This document shows, in pieces, positions 34,544 to 43,738 of a DNA stretch of 64,000 nucleotides. Source of the stretch: Lewinellaceae bacterium (GTDB lineage: Bacteria > Bacteroidota > Bacteroidia > Chitinophagales > Saprospiraceae); the NCBI GenBank assembly GCA_020636095.1, contig JACJYN010000004.1, positions 124,001 through 188,000 of the forward strand, read 5' to 3'. Positions within the stretch are counted from its first letter, which is position 1. Each line of letters opens with the position of its first letter. The position numbers and the translations under genes are program-made. Below the pieces are notes generated by a model, which was not told the DNA's origin, did not search any database, and saw nothing but the letters and a program-made list of their open reading frames with translations.

Positions 34544-37399
34544 TTGAGAGCCCTTTTCTTCATACTATCCTTCGGTTTCCTGATGCCGGCCTCCCGCGGG
34601 CAATCGCCCTTTTTTGTGGAGCATCCGTTGGGGGAAATATACCGGGATGTAAAAGTATCTCTGGTTTACGAAGCGTCGGACGGCTTCCTTTGGTTTGGCT
34701 CCAGCCATGGCCTTTTTCGTTATGACGGACAACAATACCACCAGTACCTGGCTCCGGACTCATTAACCAATAATAAGGTGGCCGCCATTTTTGAGGATAA
34801 GGGCCACCGGTTTTGGGCCGGGTATGAAGATGGGCGCATTTTTTACATGGAAACACCCGGTCACTTACAGCTTTGGCAGCCGGAAGAAGGGCTTCCCACT
34901 GCGCGTATTTCCGGATTTGGACAGCGTGATGATGGACTGATGTGGTTGGCTACCTATGGGGAAGGGGTCTATTATTTCGATGGCCGGAGAATGTACAATA
35001 TCAATACAGAAGATGGCCTATTGGGCAACGATGTCTACGTAATGGTTATGGATGATAGCGGACAGGCATGGGTAGGTACGGATGGGGGCATCAGCATTTG
35101 CTCGGTGCGCGACGGGAAAAAAAACGTTCGGAATATTACCAGAGCAGATGGGCTGCCGGATGAGATCGTCCGGGCCATTCTACCCGATGAAAAAGGTAAT
35201 TTCTGGATTGGAACCTATGACAAGGGCATCTGCTATTACGATACGAAAGAGCAAGTTTTCAGCCAAACCCAGCAAGACTGGGCGTATGGGCCGGTGAGTT
35301 CTCTGGAATTATTCCAGGGGCTGGAATTGTGGGTGGGCACTGAGGGGCAGGGCGTCTTTCGCTATACATTACCTACCCGGCAGCTGGCGCCCATCGAGTT
35401 TGATGGCCTTGCCGGGGCTAAGGTCTTCAGCCTGCACGCCGATTGCGAAGGCAACATTTGGGTAGTCAACAACAATAAGCCTGTTTATGCCGCCAACCGG
35501 CAGTTTGAATTTATAGAAGGAGGCATTAATAATATTCAGGCAGTGCTGGCCAGCCAAAACGGGCAGTTGTGGGTAGGTTGCCAGGATGGGCTCTATGTTT
35601 ATGATGAGCAAAAGCGCTCCTTTAGCTTATACAAAAAGGAGAATGTGATCAGCCTTTATGAGAGCTCATACGGCGTCATCTGGGCGGGCACCTTTGGCAA
35701 TGGTTTGTTTTGTATTGACCCTTCAACCGGAAAAGAGCGCCACCTCACGGAGGCCGACGGTTTGTCCAACGGCAGTATTCTGGATATTGACGGCAAAGGC
35801 CCTTTTATTTGGCTGGCCACCCTGGGGGGGGTTACCGAGTTTATCTGCGAGAAAAACATCTTTGAGGTGGGCAATGCTCAGGTAAGGCGTTTTGATGAAA
35901 ATAGCGGGCTGGGCACCAACTTTATTTACACGGTATTCCTGGACAGCCAGGGCAGAACCTGGTTCGGAACCGACGGCGAGGGCTTGAGTTATATCGATAA
36001 CGGCCGGATAGAAAGCTTTGCGGAGGCGGACAGTATCCCGCTCAGAGCCATTTATTCCATCACAGAAGACAAAAAAGGGCATATTTGGTTTAGCTCGGGA
36101 AGGCAGGGGGTTTTTGAATGGGATGGCGAGCATTTTCAACACCTGTCTGTGAAGGAAGGAATTCGGGATATGGCCATAACCAGCCTGGCTTCAGACAGTA
36201 AGGGGAACATCCTGATCGTTCATCCTTCCGGGATCGATATCCTGAATCCGGTAACCAAACACATCATTTATTACGACGACGAGATCGGCTTACAGAATGT
36301 CGAACCTAACCTCAACGCCATTTGCCATGGAAAAGATGGCGTGATCTGGATCGGCGCACAAAACCGGTTGATAAAGTATACGGCCCTCAACGAGCAGCTT
36401 TGTATTCACCCCCGAACCAGCATCAATAGTGTGGCTGTTTTCCTGGAGCCTATAGATTTCCGACAACAGAAGGCTTTTTCCTACAGCGAGAACAACCTCG
36501 TCTTTGAATACGTCGGCCTGTGGTATACGGCTCCTTCCAAAGTGCGGTACCGATACATGCTGGAAGGTTTTGACCTGGACTGGATTTACTCCCGCGACCG
36601 GCAGGCCATTTATTCCAACCTGCCTCCGGGTTCCTATACCTTTAAGCTGGCCGCTACCGAAAACGAAGCATTTGATGATGAGCCGCTGCAAACGTATGGT
36701 TTTACGGTCAAGGCGCCCTACTGGCGACAGTGGTGGTTCCTACTGCTGTGTGTGGCCCTGGGCGTTGCTGGGAGCGCCTGGCTTATACGCCAACGGGATA
36801 AAAGGCTGGAGCGGGAAGCTACCCTCAAGCGCGAAAAAATAGAAAGCCAGTTTGAGGCCCTGAAAAGCCAGATCAACCCCCACTTTCTGTTCAACAGCTT
36901 CAATACGCTGATCACTATTATTGAAGAGAACCCGGAGATGGCGGTGGAATTCGTTGAGAAACTGTCGGACTTTTACCGCAGCATCTTACAATACCGGGAG
37001 ACAGAGGTGATCAGCCTTCAGGAAGAGATCGAGCTGGTGCAAAATTATGCTTTCCTGCTTAAGAAGCGGTTTGGCGACAACCTTTCGCTTACAATCGCCA
37101 ATGGTGACGAACAGGCTTTCCTGCCCCCGTTAACCCTGCAGATACTGGTTGAAAATGCCGTTAAGCACAATATCATTTCAAAGGCCCGGCCTTTGAATAT
37201 CGAAATTCGCGCCGGTGATGGCTACATCACGGTGCGCAATAACCTCCAGAAAAAAATCGCCATGGAGTTGTCGACCGGCTTTGGTTTGCAAAGCATCGTC
37301 AACCGTTATGCTTTGCTGGCCGACCGGCCCATTCGAATAGAGGAAGGGGAGGCGTACTTTAGTGTAAGTATCCCAATCATAAAAAACGGAAAAGAATGA
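34544..37399 (+). CDS. Propeller-type sensor histidine kinase (LytS-like HisKA_7TM-less)
   Basis: 951 residues from a TTG at 34544, chosen because it gives a full signal peptide (LRALFFILSFGFLMPASRG); the first ATG at 34583 would remove most of it. Residues about 30-630 are two-component-regulator propeller blades (repeated W-x-G-T and GL-x-x-Y/F motifs), followed by a Y_Y_Y domain (about 635-720). One membrane helix lies at about 728-747. The cytoplasmic part is a His_kinase domain with H780 in NPHFLFNS and the N-box LVENAVKH. Senses a periplasmic ligand; these hybrids usually respond to sugars. Start of the response-regulator gene overlaps its stop. Confidence 0.88.
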   Translation: MRALFFILSFGFLMPASRGQSPFFVEHPLGEIYRDVKVSLVYEASDGFLWFGSSHGLFRYDGQQYHQYLAPDSLTNNKVAAIFEDKGHRFWAGYEDGRIFYMETPGHLQLWQPEEGLPTARISGFGQRDDGLMWLATYGEGVYYFDGRRMYNINTEDGLLGNDVYVMVMDDSGQAWVGTDGGISICSVRDGKKNVRNITRADGLPDEIVRAILPDEKGNFWIGTYDKGICYYDTKEQVFSQTQQDWAYGPVSSLELFQGLELWVGTEGQGVFRYTLPTRQLAPIEFDGLAGAKVFSLHADCEGNIWVVNNNKPVYAANRQFEFIEGGINNIQAVLASQNGQLWVGCQDGLYVYDEQKRSFSLYKKENVISLYESSYGVIWAGTFGNGLFCIDPSTGKERHLTEADGLSNGSILDIDGKGPFIWLATLGGVTEFICEKNIFEVGNAQVRRFDENSGLGTNFIYTVFLDSQGRTWFGTDGEGLSYIDNGRIESFAEADSIPLRAIYSITEDKKGHIWFSSGRQGVFEWDGEHFQHLSVKEGIRDMAITSLASDSKGNILIVHPSGIDILNPVTKHIIYYDDEIGLQNVEPNLNAICHGKDGVIWIGAQNRLIKYTALNEQLCIHPRTSINSVAVFLEPIDFRQQKAFSYSENNLVFEYVGLWYTAPSKVRYRYMLEGFDLDWIYSRDRQAIYSNLPPGSYTFKLAATENEAFDDEPLQTYGFTVKAPYWRQWWFLLLCVALGVAGSAWLIRQRDKRLEREATLKREKIESQFEALKSQINPHFLFNSFNTLITIIEENPEMAVEFVEKLSDFYRSILQYRETEVISLQEEIELVQNYAFLLKKRFGDNLSLTIANGDEQAFLPPLTLQILVENAVKHNIISKARPLNIEIRAGDGYITVRNNLQKKIAMELSTGFGLQSIVNRYALLADRPIRIEEGEAYFSVSIPIIKNGKE

Positions 37400-38151
37400 G
37401 AGTACTAATCATCGAAGACGAAGATGCTGCTGCCCGACGTTTGCAGAAACTGGTGAAGGAGATCGTTCCGGAAGCAGAGATGGAGGCGCCGCTCGATAGT
37501 GTGGAGGCCGTCCTGAACTGGATGCAGGATCACGAACTGCCAGAACTTATTTTTATGGATATTCACCTGGCGGATGGCTCCAGTTTCGAAATTTTCAACC
37601 ATGTGCAGATAGAGAAACCGGTCATTTTTACGACTGCTTATGACCAATACGCCATACAGGCATTTAAAGTCAATACGATCGATTATCTGCTCAAGCCCAT
37701 CAAGCGGCAGGAGTTGGAGCAGGCCATTGAGAAATACCGGAAATGGAAAGGAGGGGCGCAGGTGGATTATGCTCAGTTGGCCCGGGCCTTGCAGGGCGAA
37801 CAATACAACAAGCGCTTCCTCATTCGAATCGGGCAGAGCATCCGGGTGGTGGAGATGAAAGAAGCCGCCTATTTTTACACCGAAAGCAAGATCACCTTTG
37901 TCGTTACCCGGGAAGGGAAGCGCTATCCCCTGGATTATTCCCTGGAAAACCTGGAAGAGATGGCGGATCCCCAGTCTTTCTTTCGGATCAACCGTCAGTT
38001 TATTGTCAATATTGAAGCGATCAAGGAGATGTACGCCTATTCAAAATCCCGCGTCAAGGTGGAACTGAAACCGAACTGTGAACTGGAAACCATTGTGAGT
38101 ACGGAGCGGTCCCCCCATTTTAAAAAGTGGCTGGTGGGCGAGGGAGAGTAG
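37396..38151 (+). CDS. LytTR-family response regulator
   Basis: 251 residues. N-terminal receiver domain with acidic pocket E7-D8-E9, phosphoacceptor D55 (FMDIHL), T/Y switch (FTTAYD) and K (LKPI). C-terminal LytTR DNA-binding domain from about 135 (RIGQSIRVVEM, FFRINRQFIVN). Overlaps the kinase gene by 4 bp (ATGA), so this is its cognate partner. Its target promoter is not evident; yceI upstream could be one. Confidence 0.93.
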   Translation: MRVLIIEDEDAAARRLQKLVKEIVPEAEMEAPLDSVEAVLNWMQDHELPELIFMDIHLADGSSFEIFNHVQIEKPVIFTTAYDQYAIQAFKVNTIDYLLKPIKRQELEQAIEKYRKWKGGAQVDYAQLARALQGEQYNKRFLIRIGQSIRVVEMKEAAYFYTESKITFVVTREGKRYPLDYSLENLEEMADPQSFFRINRQFIVNIEAIKEMYAYSKSRVKVELKPNCELETIVSTERSPHFKKWLVGEGE

Positions 38152-38317
38152 GCTATTGGGGTATCTTGTCCAATGTTGGATACACTTGATAGCCAGGAAG
38201 TGGCGGAATACCCGGCACCATACCGACTTACTCCTCCAGTCGCTTCGCTCGTGTCCGACTTCCGACTTCCGACTTTTGTCCAACGCTAGACTGGTAGCCG
38301 GCCATTGATTACATGCT

Positions 38318-39247
38318 CTACGCCCGCATCTTACTCCGCTTCACCAGGAAGGACTGCAGGATGTTGCGGAAACCTTCATTGATATCGGCTTCGACAAAGT
38401 CGATGCGGTATTGCAGGCACTTGAATTTGAGCTCCTCCTTAAATTTGCCCATCTGTTCGATGTAGTAATCCCGAACCTGGTTGGATTGCAGGCGCACTTT
38501 CTCGCCGGATTCCATATCGATAAACAAATAAGGCCTGTTTTCAAACTCAAAGTTGATCTCCTTGGATTTGTCGACCACGTGGAAGAGCACCACCTCGTGC
38601 TTATTGTGCTTGAGGTGTTGCATAGCGGCAAATAACTGCTCGGTATTTTCAGACTGCTCAAACATGTCGCTGAAGATGATCACCATTGAGCGTTTGTGGA
38701 TGGAGTCGGCGATCTGGTGCAGCGCCTTGGCGGCGGAGGTCGCCCGGTTGCGTTCCGGTTCATTGATGGCCTGGTCCAGGTAGGTCAGCAACAAACGATA
38801 GTGAGAAGTACTGCTTTTACAATGGGTGTGGACACGCACGTCTTCATCGAAGATACTCAGCCCGAACGCGTCGCGCTGCCGCTGCAGGAGGTTCATCAGA
38901 GCGGCGGCCGAAAGGGCGGAAAAACGCAGTTTGTTGATGTAATCCTTACTGGTTTTGGTCACCTCCGGGAAGTACATCGAGGAAGAGGCGTCAATGACGA
39001 TCTGGCAACGGAGGTTGGTCTCTTCCTCAAACCGCTTGGTGAAGAGCCGGTCCGTTCGGGCAAACACTTTCCAGTCAATATTTCGGGTATCTTCACCCGG
39101 GTTGTACAGCCGGTGCTCGGCAAATTCAACCGAAAAACCATGAAAGGGGCTTTTGTGCAAGCCAATAATAAACCCTTCCACTACCTGCCGGGCTAACAAC
39201 TCGAGGTTGCCCAGGTCGCGTACATCGTAATTATCTGATAACTTCAT
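38318..39247 (-). CDS. DUF58 protein (MoxR-associated, von Willebrand-like)
   Basis: 309 residues. DUF58 landmarks: FAEHRLYNPGEDTRNIDW near 45-62, then a MIDAS-like metal site DASSSM. Soluble: no membrane helix. DUF58 proteins usually form a complex with a MoxR AAA+ ATPase and membrane vWA proteins; no moxR lies in this window on either side, so the partner must be elsewhere. Confidence 0.85.
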   Translation of the reverse strand: MKLSDNYDVRDLGNLELLARQVVEGFIIGLHKSPFHGFSVEFAEHRLYNPGEDTRNIDWKVFARTDRLFTKRFEEETNLRCQIVIDASSSMYFPEVTKTSKDYINKLRFSALSAAALMNLLQRQRDAFGLSIFDEDVRVHTHCKSSTSHYRLLLTYLDQAINEPERNRATSAAKALHQIADSIHKRSMVIIFSDMFEQSENTEQLFAAMQHLKHNKHEVVLFHVVDKSKEINFEFENRPYLFIDMESGEKVRLQSNQVRDYYIEQMGKFKEELKFKCLQYRIDFVEADINEGFRNILQSFLVKRSKMRA

Positions 39248-39283
39248 GAATGGGACTTAAGAGCCTGTGTAAATATGGAGAAA

Positions 39284-39316
39284 GCCCTTATTCTTCCAAA
39301 TGGGAAGAATAAGGGC
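39284..39316 (-). terminator. Terminator after thioredoxin
   Basis: 14-bp inverted repeat GCCCTTATTCTTCC / GGAAGAATAAGGGC with a 5-nt loop, followed on the minus strand by TTTCTCC. It lies 27 bp past the trxA stop. Confidence 0.8.
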
Positions 39317-39342
39317 CGTACACCTGGTATTGTTGACCACCA

Positions 39343-39660
39343 TTAAAGGTGGAACTCGATCTTGTCTACCAACACCTTTTTGGTAGTTACGCCTACCTGC
39401 TTATCGACAACCTCCCCATTTTTCAGGATGAGCACAGTAGGAATACTGCGGATGCCAAACTTCATGGATACTTCCGGATTATGGTCTACATTGACCTTTC
39501 CAACGACGACTTTGCCTTCGTATTCCTTTGACAGCTCTTCGATGATGGGGCCAATCATGCGGCAGGGGCCACACCACTCCGCCCAGAAGTCCACCACAGC
39601 AATGCTGTCTTTATGCATTGCGGTTTCCTGGAAATTTGAATCAGTGAACTCAAATGCCAT
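39343..39660 (-). CDS. trxA: Thioredoxin
   Basis: 105 residues, classical thioredoxin fold. The active site is WCGPC (C30 and C33), and the cis-proline is in SIPTV. Reduces cytoplasmic disulfides with NADPH through thioredoxin reductase. Single-gene unit with its own -7 box and terminator. Confidence 0.96.
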   Translation of the reverse strand: MAFEFTDSNFQETAMHKDSIAVVDFWAEWCGPCRMIGPIIEELSKEYEGKVVVGKVNVDHNPEVSMKFGIRSIPTVLILKNGEVVDKQVGVTTKKVLVDKIEFHL

Positions 39661-39733
39661 ATCATTGCTATTTTGCAGGTTAGTAAATTATTTATACTGA
39701 ATTTAAATTAACAGCTGTTTGTGCAAAGAGTTG

Positions 39734-39741
39734 CAAATATA
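39734..39741 (-). promoter_or_regulatory. Candidate -7 box (TATATTTG) of trxA
   Basis: Exact TAnnTTTG match on the minus strand, about 75 bp upstream of the start; no clear -33 TTG. Confidence 0.4.
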
Positions 39742-39857
39742 CTTAAACTCCCACATTCATTTGTCTCTGTTAGGACAATAGCACAGCCATTTTTTTGACA
39801 CAAGGAGAACAATCCAAAGGAGCCGAAAGTTTTTCCTTTGGGTAGCAGAATTATTTG

Positions 39858-39965
39858 GGCTACCATTCCAGGGTTGGGACGAGTTCGCGGTTCGGTATTC
39901 GCTGTTCGCAACCGCGGCAGGCTGCTTGGGCTTACCTGCTTCTAACCGTGTCTAACGTTAGACGG
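39858..39965. repeat. Dispersed spacer repeat, copy B (about 108 bp, inverted)
   Basis: Its reverse complement matches 8911-9017 almost base for base, including TTAGAAGCAGGTAAGCCCA, GCGGTTGCGAACAGCG and AACCCTGGA-TGGTAG. Confidence 0.85.
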
Positions 39966-40037
39966 ATAGCCATTATTTGTTTATGAATCGTTTCGTCGGT
40001 ACAGACGAAGTAACGCTTACATTCCGTTTGAGAAGAT

Positions 40038-41123
40038 ATGTCAAATACGAAAACGAAACTGGCCTGGATCGGGCTGGGCCTGGGGGCGCTTGCATTGCGC
40101 GCCGCATTGGCCGGCCATCCCGAAATTATTGAAAGGTATTACAGCCGAATGTTGTTTCCGGTGGTCCGTTCAGGGATTGATTACCTGCTGGCCTGGTTCC
40201 CCCTGCCCTTGATCTACTTTTTCCTCATTGCGGTGATCTTTTTTTCGGTGCGGGCGATTGCCCGTTGGTGGCGGCGGGCCTACACTTACGGCTGGCAAAA
40301 AGCACTGGATGGGCTTTTGGGGGTAGGGGCTTTTCTGGGTGGCGGCGTTTTCTTTTTTCTGATACTGTGGGGCTTCAATTACGGCCGGCTTTCTCTGGAA
40401 GGCCAATTGGGGTTGGAGCTAAAACCACTTTCCTTTTCAGACCTGAAGGAGGAATTTGCTCATGAAACGGAAGCTATTAAGCGTTTGAGAAACACCATAC
40501 CCGGTATAACCCGGGAACCGGTATCTGAAGCCATGCTTCCTGACAACCTGGAAAAGAAACTTCGCGGGGAATTGGAGAGCTGGCTGGCTCAGCATGGGTT
40601 TTCAACCGCCGGGAGGGTGCGCGGCCTTTATGTTTGGCCCAAAGGAATCTTTCTCCGCTTTAGCTCTTCCGGCCTGTATTTCCCATTTACCGGTGAAGGG
40701 CATATCGATGCTGGCTTACACCCTCTGCAAAAACCTTACGTAATGGCCCATGAACTCGCCCACGGGTACGGGTTTGGAGATGAGGGGACCTGCAATTTCC
40801 TGGGCTATCTGGCCTGCATTCAGTCGGATGACCCTCTAATTGCCTACATCGGCCACCTCAACTACTGGCGCACCCTGGCGGCCGATTACCTGCAGTATGA
40901 GCCGGAGAGGTACCGGGAGTTCAGAGAAAGCCTGCCCCTCGGCATTCAGTCTGACCTGGATGCGATTAACGAAGTGTTGAGGCGTTATCCGGATATCCTG
41001 CCGCGCTTTCGCTACTATGCTTACGATGCTTATCTCAAATCGCAGGGTATCCACGAGGGAATGCAGAATTACGACCGCGTAACCATGCTGGCCCGGGCCT
41101 GGCGGTTGAGCCAAAGGATTTGA
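40038..41123 (+). CDS. DUF3810 membrane protein with zinc-protease motif
   Basis: 361 residues. Three hydrophobic segments in the first 125 residues (about 10-27, 55-75, 100-118). The soluble part has MAHELAHGYGFGDEGTCNFL: HExxH followed by a downstream glutamate, typical of gluzincin metalloproteases. DUF3810 has no known substrate. Single gene, convergent with the SUI1-type gene. Confidence 0.85.
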   Translation: MSNTKTKLAWIGLGLGALALRAALAGHPEIIERYYSRMLFPVVRSGIDYLLAWFPLPLIYFFLIAVIFFSVRAIARWWRRAYTYGWQKALDGLLGVGAFLGGGVFFFLILWGFNYGRLSLEGQLGLELKPLSFSDLKEEFAHETEAIKRLRNTIPGITREPVSEAMLPDNLEKKLRGELESWLAQHGFSTAGRVRGLYVWPKGIFLRFSSSGLYFPFTGEGHIDAGLHPLQKPYVMAHELAHGYGFGDEGTCNFLGYLACIQSDDPLIAYIGHLNYWRTLAADYLQYEPERYREFRESLPLGIQSDLDAINEVLRRYPDILPRFRYYAYDAYLKSQGIHEGMQNYDRVTMLARAWRLSQRI

Positions 41124-41129
41124 AGGGGG

Positions 41130-41246
41130 TGTTCGGAATTCGCTGTTCGCTATTGGCTCTGTGAACCTGCGAATTGCGAACCTGCGAACAGCGGTGTCCA
41201 GTGTTAGACGGGGAGCCTTTTAAGACACAGAAACTTGAACTATCCC
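41130..41246. repeat. Spacer repeat of the TTCGC family
   Basis: TGTTCGGAATTCGCTGTTCG (41130-41149) and TTTTAAGACACAGAAACTTG (from 41218) both recur, in the same order, at 57152-57234. Confidence 0.7.
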
Positions 41247-41275
41247 GATATGTGGGCTTCACCCCCTCACTAATC

Positions 41276-41626
41276 CTACCCTCCTGCCGCCTTTGTATTG
41301 GAGTATCCTTTCTCTTTTAACAGCTCAACCACCCGGTCCCGCTGGTTGCCCTGGATGAGGATTTCTCCATCTTTTACGGAGCCACCGACTCCGCATTGGG
41401 ATTTGAGGTGCTTGCCCAGGCCCTTTAAGCTATCCTCCGGGCCCACAAAGCCGGTGACCAGGGTCACTTCCTTTCCTCTTCTCTTCTTGCGGTCGATCAT
41501 GACCCGAAGCTGTTGCTGCTGGGGCGGTAGTTCTTGCGTTTCCCCGTCATCCTGGCCTGGATAGTCGAAGTCGGGATTGGTTGAATAAACTACTCTGGCT
41601 TTGTTGTTTTTGTTCTTCTTGCCCAT
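41276..41626 (-). CDS. SUI1/eIF1-type translation factor (YciH family)
   Basis: 116 residues. Basic, low-complexity N-terminus (about 1-45), then an eIF1/SUI1 fold: KRRGKEVTLVTGF, GLGKHLKSQCGVGGSVKDGEILIQGN. YciH proteins resemble eukaryotic eIF1 and influence start-codon fidelity, though their bacterial role is not fully settled. Confidence 0.9.
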   Translation of the reverse strand: MGKKNKNNKARVVYSTNPDFDYPGQDDGETQELPPQQQQLRVMIDRKKRRGKEVTLVTGFVGPEDSLKGLGKHLKSQCGVGGSVKDGEILIQGNQRDRVVELLKEKGYSNTKAAGG

Positions 41627-41690
41627 ATTCGGGTGTTTTTTAATTCTTTTTATTCAACGAAAACCGCCAGCCATTGTTTTTGCCCACTGT

Positions 41691-42563
41691 TCAGAAATTG
41701 CGGGAATAGCCGATTCCGGGGCTATTCACTATAGTGGTGCTGAAGGTAGTGAAAAAGAAATAACCCAGGTCCAGCCGGCTGTTGCCACGAGCGTAGCTAA
41801 GGCCAATACCCGGATACAGCTTCCTGTTTCTCGCATCGGGAAGATAAAGGTTGTCGATCAACACCGACCAGGGGCCTGAGAGGCGGAAGGCGCCTCCCCC
41901 CGTGATGATAAACTGAGAATTGCTATTGGATTTCAACCCTACTGCGTAACCGGCGTTGAGATTGAAATATTTATCTCTTCGGCCCAGCGTTGTCGCCACG
42001 TAAAAATGAGCGGTGCGGGGGAAATCCGGCTCCGGAGAGATAGAAAACAAAAAGTTAATGCCTCCCCCGATATTGAAGGGCCCCTCGGTGCTGCTGGCCA
42101 GCCGGGTTCGGACCACCAGGAAGAAGGGCAGCACATACCCCATGCCGATGCTGTAATGGCCGGTAGCGGCAAAGTCAACATGGTTCCAGGCCAGCTGCGT
42201 ATTGCGAAATTGCCGGCTTCCTTTGGGCGCGCTAAAGGCCGTATTGCTGATAAAGAGGTCCTGATAGAGGCCTTCTCCTCCCACCTGAACAGGTTTCGCG
42301 GCCAGACGGGTATTGTCTTCGGAAGCAAGGCGTACGCTTTTTACTGCGCTTAGGTCAAAGAACAGCGTGTCGCCGGCGCGTAGCCTGAACCCCAATTCGG
42401 GCGGTTGCAGGTAGAACATGTTTCCAATAAAGCGGTCTCCCCGCTGGGTGGCCAGGAGGTGCCACTGGCTGGTGTCGCCCAGGCGTACTTCCGGTGCGAT
42501 GATCTCCTGGCAGTAGAGTACGCCATTGATGCAAACCAATATTATGAGCAGAGGCAGGCGCAT
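41691..42563 (-). CDS. Exported beta-rich protein, probably outer-membrane barrel
   Basis: 290 residues from the ATG at 42563; earlier in-frame ATGs lack a signal peptide. Signal peptide about 1-19 (LLIILVCINGVLYC). The C-terminal half reads alternating strands (SIGMGYVLPFFLVVR, GGGINFLFSI, FNLNAGYAVGLK, IITGGGAFRL, LYPGIGLSYAR) and ends YSRNF, with an aromatic final residue, as in outer-membrane barrels. No family recognised. Confidence 0.65.
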   Translation of the reverse strand: MRLPLLIILVCINGVLYCQEIIAPEVRLGDTSQWHLLATQRGDRFIGNMFYLQPPELGFRLRAGDTLFFDLSAVKSVRLASEDNTRLAAKPVQVGGEGLYQDLFISNTAFSAPKGSRQFRNTQLAWNHVDFAATGHYSIGMGYVLPFFLVVRTRLASSTEGPFNIGGGINFLFSISPEPDFPRTAHFYVATTLGRRDKYFNLNAGYAVGLKSNSNSQFIITGGGAFRLSGPWSVLIDNLYLPDARNRKLYPGIGLSYARGNSRLDLGYFFFTTFSTTIVNSPGIGYSRNF

Positions 42564-42697
42564 GGCTGGTTTTTTCAGTTGAACGGCAACAAATATACTG
42601 ATGAACGGCTGCATTATAAAATGAAGCTGCCGTGTTGCCAAATCCCCTGGTTAACCTTACCTTCGCATCATATTATTGCTAACCAAACCTTTCCAAA

Positions 42698-43630
42698 TTG
42701 AAACCTACCCTACAAACTACCAGCCATATACTAATGGTCCGCCCCGCTCATTTCGGGTACAACGAAGAAACCGCTTTAAACAATGCTTTCCAAACCATGG
42801 ATGAGTCCCTCAGCCCGAAGGAGATTCACCTGCAAGCCGTCCGGGAGTTCGATGTATTCGTGGAGAAATTGCGTTCTGTAGGCGTCGATGTAATCGTGGT
42901 GGAAGATACCCACACACCGGTAAAACCAGATGCCATCTTCCCCAATAACTGGGTCACTTTCCATGAGGATGGGCGAGTGGTGACCTATTCAATGAACGCG
43001 CCGACTCGTCGCCTGGAACGAAGGGAGGACGTCCTTGAACTGCTTAGTACCCATTTTCAACAGGGCGCCCATCTTCGGTTCGAGCACTACGAAGAAATGG
43101 GGATGTACCTGGAAGGCACCGGCAGCCTGATCCTGGACCGCCCCAACCAGATTGCTTACGCCTGCCTCAGCCCCCGCACCAATGAGCACCTGCTCGATGA
43201 TTTCTGCAATAAGCTGAACTACGAAAAATTGGCCTTTATCGCCGTCGATGGCAACGGGCAGGAAATTTACCACACCAATGTGATGATGGCTCTGGGGGAA
43301 ACATTTGTTGTGATCTGCCTGGATTCGGTAAGGGCCAGGGGGGAGCGGGAGGCGTTGCTGAGTAAATTTGCCGCCACCCACAAGGAAGTGATTGAAATTT
43401 CCCTGGGCCAGATGAGGGCCTTCGCCGGCAATATGCTACAGGTGCGCAGCCAGGATGGGACGCCCTATCTGGTTATGTCGGAACAGGCCTATCAATCGCT
43501 ACGCCCGGAGCAGGTACGGCAGATTGAAAAACATTCTAAGGTTTTGTACAGTCCTCTTTATACGATTGAGAAGTACGCCGGAGGAAGCGCGCGCTGTATG
43601 ATGGCGGAGGTGTTTCTGCCGGAGAAGTAA
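42698..43630 (+). CDS. Amidinotransferase-fold hydrolase, CtlX/arginine deiminase-like
   Basis: 310 residues from a TTG at 42698; the ATG at 42734 (MVRPAHFG) would cut into the first strand. Guanidine-modifying superfamily fold: PDAIFPNNWVTFHEDG, LEGTGSLILDR and the terminal GGSARCMMAEVF, with the catalytic cysteine in this last motif and the acidic N-x-x and His partners in GQEIYHTNVMM. CtlX proteins hydrolyse citrulline or similar ureido compounds; arginine deiminase is the alternative. Single gene. Confidence 0.85.
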   Translation: MKPTLQTTSHILMVRPAHFGYNEETALNNAFQTMDESLSPKEIHLQAVREFDVFVEKLRSVGVDVIVVEDTHTPVKPDAIFPNNWVTFHEDGRVVTYSMNAPTRRLERREDVLELLSTHFQQGAHLRFEHYEEMGMYLEGTGSLILDRPNQIAYACLSPRTNEHLLDDFCNKLNYEKLAFIAVDGNGQEIYHTNVMMALGETFVVICLDSVRARGEREALLSKFAATHKEVIEISLGQMRAFAGNMLQVRSQDGTPYLVMSEQAYQSLRPEQVRQIEKHSKVLYSPLYTIEKYAGGSARCMMAEVFLPEK

Positions 43631-43662
43631 AAAGGCGTTTTCGGAATAGGAAGCAAAAAAAG

Positions 43663-43697
43663 AAAGAGGCTTGCCGGCAATAGCGGCAAGCCTCTTT
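43663..43697. terminator. Bidirectional terminator
   Basis: 14-bp stem AAAGAGGCTTGCCG / CGGCAAGCCTCTTT with a 7-nt loop, flanked by A-run and T-run. Between the convergent CtlX-like and TonB-receptor genes. Confidence 0.92.
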
Positions 43698-43738
43698 TAT
43701 TATCGGTATTTCTTCAGAAGGAAGAAGTTACGAATTCA

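Larger units (their letters stand above)
39661..40037. other. Intergenic region with dispersed repeat copy B
   Basis: Contains the trxA promoter and dispersed repeat copy B (39858-39965). No gene. Confidence 0.6.
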
